Source: Bacteroides ilei (GTDB lineage Bacteria > Bacteroidota > Bacteroidia > Bacteroidales > Bacteroidaceae). From it: a stretch of DNA of 64,000 nt. The DNA lies in the NCBI RefSeq assembly GCF_900128495.1, contig NZ_LT635801.1, forward strand, positions 3,002,691 to 3,066,690, read 5' to 3'. Numbering within the stretch: the first letter of the stretch is position 1; each line of letters opens with the position of its first letter. Below the pieces are notes generated by a model. It ran no database searches. It was not told the origin of the DNA and worked only from the letters and a program-made list of their open reading frames with translations. Below are positions 52,104-61,451 of the stretch, one piece after another. The position numbers and the translations under genes were made by a program.

Positions 52104-54545
52104 TTATTTAACTGATAATGTAATTTTTCCTGTCTTTACGCCATCGGCCGAAGCTTGCAGTTCGGCTGTTCCTCCTTTTTCACCGGCTTGTATAATAACG
52201 GTAAGCATACCACTGAAAGCATGCATGCGGGGCAGGTGGAATAGATCGAGGCAAGTGGCGTCTCCGTTGGCTGCCGCACGGTAACTTACAGCTCCTTTGA
52301 CTTTGAACTTGACCAGACGGCTGTCGGTAGGACAGAGATTTCCGTCTTTGTCGACCACACGTACAGTGATGTATGCCAAATCTTTTCCGTTGGCGGTAAG
52401 TATATTGCGGTTAGCTGTAAGTTCCAGATGATGAGGCTTTCCGGCAGTACGGATTATTTTTTCTTCTGCCGGTTTCCCTTGTTCATCGTAAGCCACTACT
52501 TTCATTTCCCCTGGTTCATATATGGCGTTATACCACATCAGCCGATAACGGTTTTCTACGCTTTGATTGTTTTTGGTCTGTTTTCCATAACTTTTCCCGT
52601 TAATGAACAGTTCGGCAGACGGATAGTTGGTATAGGCAAAAACGGGTACTTTTTTCCCTTCATTCCCTTCCCAGTTCCAGTGAGGCAGGACATGCAGGGT
52701 CTTTGCTTTTTTATTCCAGATACTCCGGTAGAGGTAATAGCGGTCTTTCGGAAGAGAAGCCAGGTCAATGATACCGAACATGGAGCTGTGATTGGGCCAT
52801 GCATCTGTATCGTACGGACTGGGTTCACCCAAGTAATCAAATCCGGTCCAGACAAATTGCCCTAATGTCCAGTTATGATCGTCGGCACGTGCGAAGTCGA
52901 TGTCTGGAATGTTAGACCAACTGCAGTATTCCAGATCGTAAGAAGAGCATTGGTGGTCTTCATATTTGGCATCTGACTTTTTCTCTACAGGTAGTTTATA
53001 TACACCTCTTGAACTGACAGTAGATGTGGTTTCTGAGCCCAGAATCAAGTTCTGGGGCAGACGTTCGTAAGCTTCGTCGTAGCGGTGAGCACGGTAGTTG
53101 AATCCCGGAATATCCAACATGGCAGCAAACCCGTTGTCAAGTACGCAGCTTACTTGATCCATACCACAGGTTACCGGTCGGGTAGGGTCTTCCCGGTGAC
53201 AGATATCCTGCAGGAATTTGGCAACCTTGTATCCTTCAGGACTGCATTGGGTTGGAACTTCATTTCCGATGCTCCACATTATCACGCTGGGATTGTTACG
53301 ATAATGCCGGAGCATGTTGACCATATCTTTTTCTGCCCATTCATTGAAATAACGGTGGTAACCGTTCTTGCATTTGGCTATATCCCATTCATCGAAAGGT
53401 TCCAGCATCATCATGAATCCCATCTCATCGCAAAGTTCCACCAGTTCGGGAGCAGGCATATTGTGGGCAGTACGGATAGCGTCACATCCCATGTCTTTCA
53501 ACAATTCCAACTGATGACGTAAGGCTGATACGTTGATAGCTGCTCCTAAGGGACCCAGATCGTGGTGGTTACATACTCCCTGGAACTTACGGTGCTTTCC
53601 GTTCAGGTAGAAACCTTTGTCGGCCACAAACTCGATGGAGCGGATACCGAAACGGGTAGTGTAGGTATCTACCAGTTTCTTTCCCGCATAAATCTTTGAA
53701 ACGGCTTTATATAGTACAGGTGATTCGGGTGACCATAGTTCCGGTTTTTCGACAATGAAATTTTGTGTGAAAGGTTGACCGTGATTGATATAGCCTTTGT
53801 TTACTTTACAGGAAACGACTTTCCCTTCTGGAGAAAGGATTTCAGTTCGGACCTCCAGCTCCGTCTTTCCGGCATTTTCAATGGTTGTTTTCAGACAGAC
53901 GGATGCATAATCATTGGATACATGTGGAGTTGTCAGTTGGGTTCCCCACACCGGGACATGGATACTGTCGGTACTGATTACATGCACATTGCGGTATAGT
54001 CCTGCCCCTGGATACCAGCGTGACGATTGCGGTTTGTTCTCGAGCCGGACAGCCAATACATTGTTCTGTCCATCGGGATTGACCAGATCAGTAATATCGC
54101 AATGAAAGGAGTTATATCCGAATGGCCAGAAACATGCTTCCTTGCCATTAACATATACACGGGCTTCACTCATAGCGCCATCGAATACAAGTGTTGTCTG
54201 TTTGCCAGGTTCGGTATTGAACATCGTGCGATACCATCCGACGCCTACGTAGGGAAGTCCTCCTGTCCGTCCGGTTTTGACGGAAGCAGTCTTTTCCAGA
54301 TTTTGTGTAACGGCTACGTTCTGCAAGTCGTTATTACGGTCGAATGGTCCGTAGATAGCCCAATCGTGCGGTACGGTGACATTCTGCCATTGTCGGTCGT
54401 CATAATTCACCGATTCGGCTCCGGAGATTTCACCTTTGCTGAATTTCCATCCTTTTTCCAGCATCTGTTCAGTGCGCTGTGCATAAAGTGAGCTGATTGT
54501 TCCCAGCAGGAAACAGACTACGTTTAAAAGTTTTCTGTACTTCAT
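52104..54545 (-). CDS. GH2 beta-galactosidase (DUF4982 type), secreted
   Basis: Exo-beta-galactosidase, 813 residues, with signal peptide MKYRKLLNVVCFLLGTISSLYA. The order is jelly-roll sugar-binding domain (about 25-190, with GGLPYVGVGWYRTMF and LVFDGAMSEARVYVNGKEAC), Ig-like domain (about 195-300), TIM barrel with acid/base Glu about 429 in IMWSIGNEVPTQ and nucleophile Glu about 505 in LILGSETTSTVSSRG, then DUF4982 (about 620-680) and a C-terminal Ig-like domain (about 695-800, HLELTANRNILTANGKDLAY). Between two endo-galactanases it most likely releases galactose from galacto-oligosaccharides. Confidence 0.94.
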   Translation of the reverse strand: MKYRKLLNVVCFLLGTISSLYAQRTEQMLEKGWKFSKGEISGAESVNYDDRQWQNVTVPHDWAIYGPFDRNNDLQNVAVTQNLEKTASVKTGRTGGLPYVGVGWYRTMFNTEPGKQTTLVFDGAMSEARVYVNGKEACFWPFGYNSFHCDITDLVNPDGQNNVLAVRLENKPQSSRWYPGAGLYRNVHVISTDSIHVPVWGTQLTTPHVSNDYASVCLKTTIENAGKTELEVRTEILSPEGKVVSCKVNKGYINHGQPFTQNFIVEKPELWSPESPVLYKAVSKIYAGKKLVDTYTTRFGIRSIEFVADKGFYLNGKHRKFQGVCNHHDLGPLGAAINVSALRHQLELLKDMGCDAIRTAHNMPAPELVELCDEMGFMMMLEPFDEWDIAKCKNGYHRYFNEWAEKDMVNMLRHYRNNPSVIMWSIGNEVPTQCSPEGYKVAKFLQDICHREDPTRPVTCGMDQVSCVLDNGFAAMLDIPGFNYRAHRYDEAYERLPQNLILGSETTSTVSSRGVYKLPVEKKSDAKYEDHQCSSYDLEYCSWSNIPDIDFARADDHNWTLGQFVWTGFDYLGEPSPYDTDAWPNHSSMFGIIDLASLPKDRYYLYRSIWNKKAKTLHVLPHWNWEGNEGKKVPVFAYTNYPSAELFINGKSYGKQTKNNQSVENRYRLMWYNAIYEPGEMKVVAYDEQGKPAEEKIIRTAGKPHHLELTANRNILTANGKDLAYITVRVVDKDGNLCPTDSRLVKFKVKGAVSYRAAANGDATCLDLFHLPRMHAFSGMLTVIIQAGEKGGTAELQASADGVKTGKITLSVK

Positions 54546-54584
54546 ATGTCTCTTGTTTTTGTTTTTCAGGTTTTGGCCGGAAAT

Positions 54585-55640
54585 TTATTTGAAAGCGTTG
54601 AAAGCTTGTGTCGGATAACCTTCGTTGTTGAACATTCCTTTAGTATATCCTTTCCATCCACCATAACATTCGGGTTCCCAGTAGAATATACCGGAGCATC
54701 CAGCGGTTGCTTCTGCTTGTGATACGAGATAGGTCATAAAGCTTTCAGCATCTTTGTCGTCCCAGGAGATTCCCGTTTCACAGATAATGCAGTCAGTACC
54801 GTATCTGGCTTTCAGTTTCCGAATATTCGCTATGCAACTGTCGGTCATTTGTTTCCAGTCTTCTCCATTGTAGGTATCCGGATAGAGTGACATACCGATC
54901 AGATCCCATTTACCTCCATTGTTTTTCAGAATATCGAAAAGCCATTCAAAATTGTCATAGATGTTTCCCCGGTCATTGTGTACAATAATTTTTGTATCGG
55001 GATAAATTTTTTTTGCCGCGTTATAGCCTGCTGTCACAAGTTGTGCGAATTGCGTCGGATGCTTGTCGGCTTGTCCGTCGGGATAAAGCATTCCGTTGCG
55101 GGTTTCATTTCCTACCTGCACCCATTCTACTTCAATATCTTCTGCTTTCAATGCCGACAGGATGTCTTGGGTATGTTCGGACACTGCTTCTTTGAGCTCT
55201 GTAAAGGAATAACTGTTCCATGCCGCAGGCTTGGTTTGATTGCCCGGATCGGCCCATGTATCGCTATAATGGAAGTCAATCATTATCCGGAATCCCAGTT
55301 GGTGTGCCCGTTTCGCTTTTGTCAGTACATCGGCTTTGTTGCACCATCCGTCCTGCGGATTGACCCATACGCGTAGTCGTATGGAATTTATACCCAGGTC
55401 ACGTAATAGTGTCATACATTCTGTCGGAGTCCCTTCAGGAGAATAGAATTGTTTACCAGCCTGTTCCATTTCTGTCAACCAGCTAACGTCTGCACCTTTT
55501 GGGAAACCCTGCATGTCGTAGGTAGGAGTTGTTGTCTGGTCGGGAGACATATCGTTTTCATTGCTGTCATTGTTGCATCCTGTGAAGATGAATCCTCCTA
55601 TCCATGCAATAGCAACCAGCAGTAATCGTGTGAATTTCAT
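54585..55640 (-). CDS. GH53 arabinogalactan endo-beta-1,4-galactanase, lipoprotein
   Basis: Second endo-galactanase, 351 residues, anchored by a lipobox (MKFTRLLLVAIAWIGGFIFT then GC, Cys 22) followed by an acidic linker NNDSNENDMSPD that favours surface export in Bacteroidetes. Catalytic motifs are WVQVGNETRNG (acid/base Glu about 179) and CIICETGISWD (nucleophile Glu about 288), with VNPQDGWCNKADVL and IDFHYSDTWADPGN. It probably cuts galactan at the cell surface, while the soluble paralogue (51.0 kb) acts in the periplasm. First gene of its operon. Confidence 0.95.
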   Translation of the reverse strand: MKFTRLLLVAIAWIGGFIFTGCNNDSNENDMSPDQTTTPTYDMQGFPKGADVSWLTEMEQAGKQFYSPEGTPTECMTLLRDLGINSIRLRVWVNPQDGWCNKADVLTKAKRAHQLGFRIMIDFHYSDTWADPGNQTKPAAWNSYSFTELKEAVSEHTQDILSALKAEDIEVEWVQVGNETRNGMLYPDGQADKHPTQFAQLVTAGYNAAKKIYPDTKIIVHNDRGNIYDNFEWLFDILKNNGGKWDLIGMSLYPDTYNGEDWKQMTDSCIANIRKLKARYGTDCIICETGISWDDKDAESFMTYLVSQAEATAGCSGIFYWEPECYGGWKGYTKGMFNNEGYPTQAFNAFK

Positions 55641-55986
55641 AATTGTTTTTTATTTTTTGTATGTTTATTTAAGGGATTTATGGGATAAAGATACTTAATA
55701 ACATTGATTTATCTGGTTAAAAGTCATAAAATAATCGATGGAACAATATAAAAAAATTGGATCTTTAACGGGAATTTTGTCCGATCATTTATGGATTGTC
55801 CGATTGGTTATTATTGTGGTAGGAATCAAATACAATAATATTATTCTGGTAACCTGTCGGTGTGTATTTTAGTATGGAATTTAAAGAAGCAGTCCCGATT
55901 GGAGTAGTGTTTCCAACCGGGACTGTAACATGATCAATGTTCAATTGAAAGTAAATTTATTGTGATTTTTCATAAGTGTCGTAATC
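55641..55986. other. intergenic region between GH53 and the fimbrillin-like operon
   Basis: 346 bp without a gene. It holds the terminator at 55891-55924 and an A+T-rich stretch. A near-consensus -7 (TATCTTTA, about 55686-55693, minus strand) is the only promoter candidate for the galactan operon. Confidence 0.4.
55891..55924 (-). terminator. terminator of the fimbrillin-like operon
   Basis: AGTCCCGATTGGA (55891-55903) / TCCAACCGGGACT (55912-55924), one mismatch, 8-nt loop. On the minus strand GCTTCTTT follows. Confidence 0.75.
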
Positions 55987-58260
55987 TTACCGATAGATAT
56001 ATTCTACAGGTGATTTTTTGAAACGGATAATACGGGTATTATTGGCAGCTGCACCATTGTGTTCAAGGCTTGCATTGTTTCCGCGTACCAACCATCCTTT
56101 GATTCCCGGATTATGACAGGCCAGCAGCAGCCAATTGCTGTTTATGCCGTTGCTGTTCCATTGACAACCTACTCCATAGAAAGTTAAAGGTTCGTCTCCA
56201 TGTCCGGCTATGCTTCTGACAGAAAAGCTCCAGAGTTCTCCCAAGTCTTGTCCTTCAAGTTGTATGCCGGAGCGTTTTTCCAGGATGATTTCGCTACGGT
56301 TCTGCCTGTCTGTATCATCATTCTGTGGATAGAACCCTGTCCATTCTACAGGAATCGTAAAAGACGAGAATATATCGTTATAGTCATCGAACGAAGGCAT
56401 TTCATAGCCATCGGGTGCCAATGCTGTGGTTTCTGTCGTATTGATGTGGTTGGATTCACTGTTACGCCAGTTGTTGAGTGTAATGGTTCCGTTGCGGTAT
56501 ACAGCTTTCAGTGCGATACCGTCATTTCCTTCGTAGGCAGCGTTCCATAAGTACAGGTATTCTTCCGACGAGCAAGTCTTGAGATATTCCTGTACCGTTT
56601 TTCCGGCCAGACGTGCCGGATCATTGGAACAGAGAACTTGTTCATTGAAGTCGGCTGAATTTCCTATAGCATTGTAACGGCACCACCATGTCCCGTTGAG
56701 ATAAGTTACGGGGAGGCCGTAGTTACGCCGTTCCACTATGTAGGCTTCTGTTTCCTGCCTTCCGGAGATGGAGCGTACAACCAGACGGGCAGCTTGCTTG
56801 CGTCCATCGGCTTTCGGGTCATTGGGCTTCCATCCACCTATCACACGGTAGACGTTTGCGTTGTCTTCTGTCTGTTCTACTTTTATCCAAGGATCTTCAT
56901 TGTCGAATTCAGCGACCAGTTCCATACCTTCGGGCATGATAAAACGTCCCAGTTCGTTGTCGATGTAGCGTCCGAAATCACATGTATAGTTTTGGCGGTC
57001 AAAATTAAGTCCCCCTTCCAGTTGGATCGGATTCTGTTCCAAAACTAAGGTTATGCAGTCTTCTGTATAGGATGCATTTAATCCTTTGCGTTGGAAAAAT
57101 ACCTTGACATTTTCCTGTGGATATCCCGGAGGAAGAAGTCGCTTGTGAAACAGAAAACGGTTTTGGTTGCCGTCTGCTGTTTTCTGAGTGACCGTTTCGA
57201 CGGTAATATCCGGACTTTGGGTAGAAACGAATTCCAGTTCGTCGTCACAATTCAATGCCAATGTGAAGTCCATGGCTCTGCTAGGCAATGAAACCATGTC
57301 ACCCGATTGTGATACTGTAACTCCTTCGGGCAGAATGGAACTATTCTTATCGACTGTAATATGACTGTCCAGATCGGGACGTAAATTAACATTTCCTCCG
57401 TCTTCCCATTCGGCTACTTCCAGCTTGATATCAGCCGACAAGGCATCCTTGCGTACTGTGAGTGTATAGACTGTATTGCGTTTCAATGTCGAGGGAAGTT
57501 CGACTTCTTTTATATACGTTTTTCCACCCATTTCCATTTCTGCCACAACTTTCAGTTGCGGGTTTTCCTGTTCGCAGACATAAGCTATTCCCAGCGAGTC
57601 CTGCAACAAAGGTTTCTGGAAATTGATCTGTATATCTTGGACGGGTACATTTTCAGGAGAAGCAGCTTTATCCTGTGGCAGCAGATAAGAAGCTTGCGCC
57701 ATATTTTTCAGTGTCAGGCTCTTCATGGAAATGATGCCGCCGGCTCTCATCAGAAGATCGAAACGGGCTGTTCCATGTTTCAGCTTCATCGGCAGGACAG
57801 ACTGGCCTTGATATTCTTTCAGGTTCAGTTTCCCTGAAAAGAAATGAGGGGCATGACCGTTTTCATACTGTATGGTTGTTTTCAGCCATTCTTTTTCTGT
57901 GATACCTTCTTCCTTCATTTGCTGCAGGTCTATTTTTTCTGCCGTATTGGCTAGCATATAAAGTGTGCCCGACATGTTTTTCAGTTTCAGGGAATAAGTA
58001 TCCGAAAAATGATCCAAATCTGTATAGATTTGTGTCATCAGACCATTTTCAAACAGACATGCCTGGATGTCTTTGATCTCATTTTCATTTTCTAACGATG
58101 ATATTTTGCCTTCTGTCTGAAAAGCTGCAATGCTGGTCTGTATAGTGGAGGTATTTTCCAATCCATTCTTTATGTTTTCGTGTTCATCGGAACACGAAAA
58201 CATAAGAAAGATTGACAATACGATACTATAAAGGGGAAAGCAGTTCTTTTTATATGTCAT
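55987..58260 (-). CDS. fimbrillin-like (FimB/Mfa2-like) lipoprotein with FISUMP-like C-terminus, large paralogue 2
   Basis: Surface lipoprotein of 757 residues (lipobox FSC in SIVLSIFLMFSC, Cys 23). The N-terminal half (about 40-300) is a two-lobe fimbrillin-like fold: EIKDIQACLFENGLMTQIYT, SGTLYMLANTAEKIDLQQMK, LKHGTARFDLLMRAGGIISM and LKRNTVYTLTVRKDALSADI. The middle region is beta-rich. The C-terminal part (about 530-757) has LPVTYLNGTWWCRYNAIGNS, ALAPDGYEMPSFDDYNDIFS and a final KKSPVEYIYR, resembling FISUMP-type domains. It shares this whole layout with the 750-residue gene at 59.2 kb. Last gene of the four-gene operon. Likely a surface or pilus-tip-like adhesin component, but the role is unknown. 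Confidence 0.75.
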   Translation of the reverse strand: MTYKKNCFPLYSIVLSIFLMFSCSDEHENIKNGLENTSTIQTSIAAFQTEGKISSLENENEIKDIQACLFENGLMTQIYTDLDHFSDTYSLKLKNMSGTLYMLANTAEKIDLQQMKEEGITEKEWLKTTIQYENGHAPHFFSGKLNLKEYQGQSVLPMKLKHGTARFDLLMRAGGIISMKSLTLKNMAQASYLLPQDKAASPENVPVQDIQINFQKPLLQDSLGIAYVCEQENPQLKVVAEMEMGGKTYIKEVELPSTLKRNTVYTLTVRKDALSADIKLEVAEWEDGGNVNLRPDLDSHITVDKNSSILPEGVTVSQSGDMVSLPSRAMDFTLALNCDDELEFVSTQSPDITVETVTQKTADGNQNRFLFHKRLLPPGYPQENVKVFFQRKGLNASYTEDCITLVLEQNPIQLEGGLNFDRQNYTCDFGRYIDNELGRFIMPEGMELVAEFDNEDPWIKVEQTEDNANVYRVIGGWKPNDPKADGRKQAARLVVRSISGRQETEAYIVERRNYGLPVTYLNGTWWCRYNAIGNSADFNEQVLCSNDPARLAGKTVQEYLKTCSSEEYLYLWNAAYEGNDGIALKAVYRNGTITLNNWRNSESNHINTTETTALAPDGYEMPSFDDYNDIFSSFTIPVEWTGFYPQNDDTDRQNRSEIILEKRSGIQLEGQDLGELWSFSVRSIAGHGDEPLTFYGVGCQWNSNGINSNWLLLACHNPGIKGWLVRGNNASLEHNGAAANNTRIIRFKKSPVEYIYR

Positions 58261-58290
58261 AGTGACTGTTTGGTTAAAAATATATTATAA

Positions 58291-59175
58291 TTATGGAATG
58301 ATTTCGGTGTCATTCCCTTGTTCCCAATCCTCAAAACCGACTTTTACAACGATGTCTATATCGTTTTTACGTACTGTGACGGTATAGACTGTATTACGTT
58401 TCAGATTTCCTTCCAGTGTTTTTGACAGAGTCTTGTGCTGTCCGTCTATTACAGCCTCAATAGAGACTTCCAATCCGCTATTTTCTTGTTCATAGACATA
58501 TAATACAGCCGGGGTGGAAGTTGTGAGTGGCGTATTGAAGGTAACCTCCATATCTTTACGGATAACGTTATCCGGAGATTTTATCCCTTCATCTTGTGGA
58601 AGCAGGTAAGCCGATTGGGCAACGTTGTTCAATGTGAGCCTTTCAATAGAGGCACTTCCTGTTACGTCAATGTTCAGGTCGAAGCGTGCTACTCCACGTT
58701 TCAGTGTCAAGGTTTGTGAAGGCTGGCCTTGTCCGTCCAGGTTTATGGATCCGGTAAATACATTGGCAGCTGTGCCGTTGTCCATTTCCAATATGGTTTT
58801 CTTCCATTCTTCTTCGCTGACATTTTCAGCCTGCATCTGCTGCATATCCAGCAATTCTCCTGTATTTGCTATCATGTAGACAGTTCCGTTATAGCTGTCT
58901 ACCTGTAGGTTGTAGCCTTCAACTGTAGGTTGCAGGTCTTCAAATACTTTGGTCAGGATACCTTTCTCAAATACACATGCTTTCATGTCTGTTATTGTAT
59001 TTTCTCCTTCAAGTGTTGTTCCAGCCCCTTCGTAGCCACTTTGTCTTGTAGTGATTAACAATGGACGGATTGTCTCGTTCTGGTTGCCGTTTTCCAAGTC
59101 CTCGTTTGAACATGCAGTAAAAGCCAATCCTAATAATACAACACTTGCCAATCCTAATCTTTTCATTTTCATCAC
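58291..59175 (-). CDS. FimB/Mfa2-like fimbrillin lipoprotein, short paralogue
   Basis: 294 residues with lipobox TAC (LASVVLLGLAFTAC, Cys 22). It contains only the fimbrillin-like two-lobe part of its larger neighbours: TITDMKACVFEKGILTKVFE, NGTVYMIANTGELLDMQQMQ, LKRGVARFDLNIDVTGSASI and LKRNTVYTVTVRKNDIDIVV, ending after the EDWEQGND motif. The large paralogues continue for about 460 residues beyond this point. The clean end at a domain border suggests a genuine short subunit, not a truncation. 30 bp before the 757-residue gene. Confidence 0.78.
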   Translation of the reverse strand: MMKMKRLGLASVVLLGLAFTACSNEDLENGNQNETIRPLLITTRQSGYEGAGTTLEGENTITDMKACVFEKGILTKVFEDLQPTVEGYNLQVDSYNGTVYMIANTGELLDMQQMQAENVSEEEWKKTILEMDNGTAANVFTGSINLDGQGQPSQTLTLKRGVARFDLNIDVTGSASIERLTLNNVAQSAYLLPQDEGIKSPDNVIRKDMEVTFNTPLTTSTPAVLYVYEQENSGLEVSIEAVIDGQHKTLSKTLEGNLKRNTVYTVTVRKNDIDIVVKVGFEDWEQGNDTEIIP

Positions 59176-59196
59176 TTGTCTTTTTAGTAGTTTTGG

Positions 59197-61449
59197 TTAT
59201 TCATAAATATATTCTACTGGAGTTTTTATACAGCGTATCGTACGGGTTTTTGAAGCATTGTTTCCTGCATACTTGAACCAGTTGCCTCTGCCGTCGCTTT
59301 GTGGATATCCTTCCATTAACCACGTGTTACTGGTATGACCATAAGTGGCAAACAGGACCATCATTTTCGAGATGCTTTTATCACCCCATTGGTGGCCCAG
59401 GCCGAAAATCGCCCAGTGTGTATTTTCATAAACAAAGTCATAAAGTCCGATTGTGCCATATGGAACTCCGTCTACGATCAGGGTACGTTCGGCAACCGAA
59501 TAATTCAGACGTTGTCCGAGGTTATTATTGAACACTCCCCAGGGATCATATTTCAGATTACTGTTGTTATTCCATGCAAAGAAACGGAAATCGTCATAGT
59601 CGGGTATCTGATAGCCGTCGGGAGCCATTGCTGTCGGGTCCATTGTCCCGAAGTTTCCGGATGTATTCTGATAACCGTTGTAATAGAACAATGTATCCGC
59701 TTCGTGGGTCAGTTTCAGACCTTCCGGATTTCCCGCCTGATACTGGTCGCCCATTATTTTCAGCAAGTCTTTATCAGAGCAGGTCTTCAAATATTCAAAA
59801 ACCGTTGTACTTCCGTTTACCGGATCATCTTTTACCAGAATTTGGTCGGTAAAGTCTTTGACATTTCCGCTCAGGTTATACTTGCACCACCAGGTCCCGT
59901 TCACGTTGACTACCGGGAGTCCCCAGTTCTGTCTTTTTATCGTGTAGGTTTCCCTATGATTTCCATTGGTATCGGTAATGTGGAGCCGTACTTCCTGGAT
60001 TCTTCCGTCGGCGTCCGGATCATTCGGTTTCCATCCGGCAATGATCCGGTAGCAACCGGCAGTTTCCGTTGTCTCTGTCTTTATCCAAGGCGCTGTACCT
60101 ACAATTTCGGTTTCTAGTATTTTCCCTTCGGGTAGGGTCAGAATTCCCAGCTCTCCGTCCACGTAGCCGTTGAAGTCGCATACTGCATTCCCGTCGAAAC
60201 GGATTTTTCCCGTCAGTTCGATGGGGTTTGGTCTGAAGACCAATACGATGCGTCCGGTACAGATACTTCCTTTATATACATCCAGATAAATATATTCTTG
60301 TTTACTTCCGGGCATTTTGTGTGGACTATGGATGTCGACTCTGGCAAATTGTTGCATACCTCGGGTTATAGTCTGTTTGGTCACATGAACTCCATCTACG
60401 GTTCCGTTTATTTCCAGGCGGGTAGTGTTTTCTTCCGCCGATAAGGCTAGCTGCAGATCGCTTTCCTGATAAGGGATGAAGACTGTGTCTCCCCGTTCGT
60501 TGATTTCTACACCTTCTGCCAGTTGGGACGCATTTTTGTCGATCAGGCTTTTTAATTCCTGTTCGGATGTTGAAGCGCTACCGTTTTCCCAGTCATCGGT
60601 TAGAACTTCGATGCGGGTATCTGCTCCGTTGCCATATACCTTCAGGGTATATATCGTGTTACGTTTGATTGCAGGGAGGGATGTCTTGAGACGATGCCAT
60701 GCTCCGCTAATGGTAACGGTCAGTTCCACTTCGTGAGGGCCGTTTCCTTGTTCACATACATAGAACAAGGTTTCTTTACGGTTCTGGAAAGGGGAATCAT
60801 TGAAATCTTGGGCCAGGTCTACGGTTTCTATACCTGCCGGTGAATGTAGTCTTGATTGTTCGTTCACATAACCTGCAGGTAGTACATTCTTTATTCTTAG
60901 ACTGTTGACTTCCACTCCTGCAAAAGATGCATCCAGATCGATACGCGAGACGCTGCGTTTCAGGATTGCTGTAGCCGAAACCGTTGTTCTGTCCAGCTCC
61001 AGATGTCCGGTCATTACCATTCCGGAAGCAGTCAGTTCATCGGTGTCGGCTTGCATTTCCAGAAATTCTTCCAGGGTTGTTTTTCCTACCTGCAAAGAAT
61101 ACTTCTGTATGATATCTGCTGCATTAGCCAGAAAATACACTGTACCACGCATCTGCAATGGTTGCAGGCGACATATGCCTTCGTTGTTGGGATTCAGGCG
61201 GTCGAATATTTCTTCCAGTATTCCTTCTTCAAAACGGAATCCCTGTACTTCATTTACAGCAGATTCGGCATTTGAGGCTTGTCCGTCGGACATGCCGGCT
61301 GTCATCAGACGTACACTGACGGTCCCTTCAGGTATAGGTTGCTGCATATCATCATTTGAATTACAGCTGCAAAGGACTGATATCATAAGAATGCATGTCC
61401 ATGCTATATTTTTTATTTTATCTGTCATTGTCGTTCTCATTACTTTCAA
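59197..61449 (-). CDS. fimbrillin-like (FimB/Mfa2-like) lipoprotein with FISUMP-like C-terminus, large paralogue 1
   Basis: 750 residues. The signal and lipobox are in NIAWTCILMISVLCSC; the start could also be the ATG at 61428. The N-terminal lobes match the family (VQGFRFEEGILEEIFDRLNP, RGTVYFLANAADIIQKYSLQ, LKRSVSRIDLDASFAGVEVN, IKRNTIYTLKVYGNGADTRI). The C-terminus contains LPVVNVNGTWWCKYNLSGNV, AMAPDGYQIPDYDDFRFFAW and CIKTPVEYIYE, parallel to the 757-residue protein. Both also carry GGWKPNDP-type sequence (IAGWKPNDPDADGR here). It begins 2 bp after the metalloprotease stop. Confidence 0.76.
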   Translation of the reverse strand: MKVMRTTMTDKIKNIAWTCILMISVLCSCNSNDDMQQPIPEGTVSVRLMTAGMSDGQASNAESAVNEVQGFRFEEGILEEIFDRLNPNNEGICRLQPLQMRGTVYFLANAADIIQKYSLQVGKTTLEEFLEMQADTDELTASGMVMTGHLELDRTTVSATAILKRSVSRIDLDASFAGVEVNSLRIKNVLPAGYVNEQSRLHSPAGIETVDLAQDFNDSPFQNRKETLFYVCEQGNGPHEVELTVTISGAWHRLKTSLPAIKRNTIYTLKVYGNGADTRIEVLTDDWENGSASTSEQELKSLIDKNASQLAEGVEINERGDTVFIPYQESDLQLALSAEENTTRLEINGTVDGVHVTKQTITRGMQQFARVDIHSPHKMPGSKQEYIYLDVYKGSICTGRIVLVFRPNPIELTGKIRFDGNAVCDFNGYVDGELGILTLPEGKILETEIVGTAPWIKTETTETAGCYRIIAGWKPNDPDADGRIQEVRLHITDTNGNHRETYTIKRQNWGLPVVNVNGTWWCKYNLSGNVKDFTDQILVKDDPVNGSTTVFEYLKTCSDKDLLKIMGDQYQAGNPEGLKLTHEADTLFYYNGYQNTSGNFGTMDPTAMAPDGYQIPDYDDFRFFAWNNNSNLKYDPWGVFNNNLGQRLNYSVAERTLIVDGVPYGTIGLYDFVYENTHWAIFGLGHQWGDKSISKMMVLFATYGHTSNTWLMEGYPQSDGRGNWFKYAGNNASKTRTIRCIKTPVEYIYE

Positions 61450-61451
61450 GG

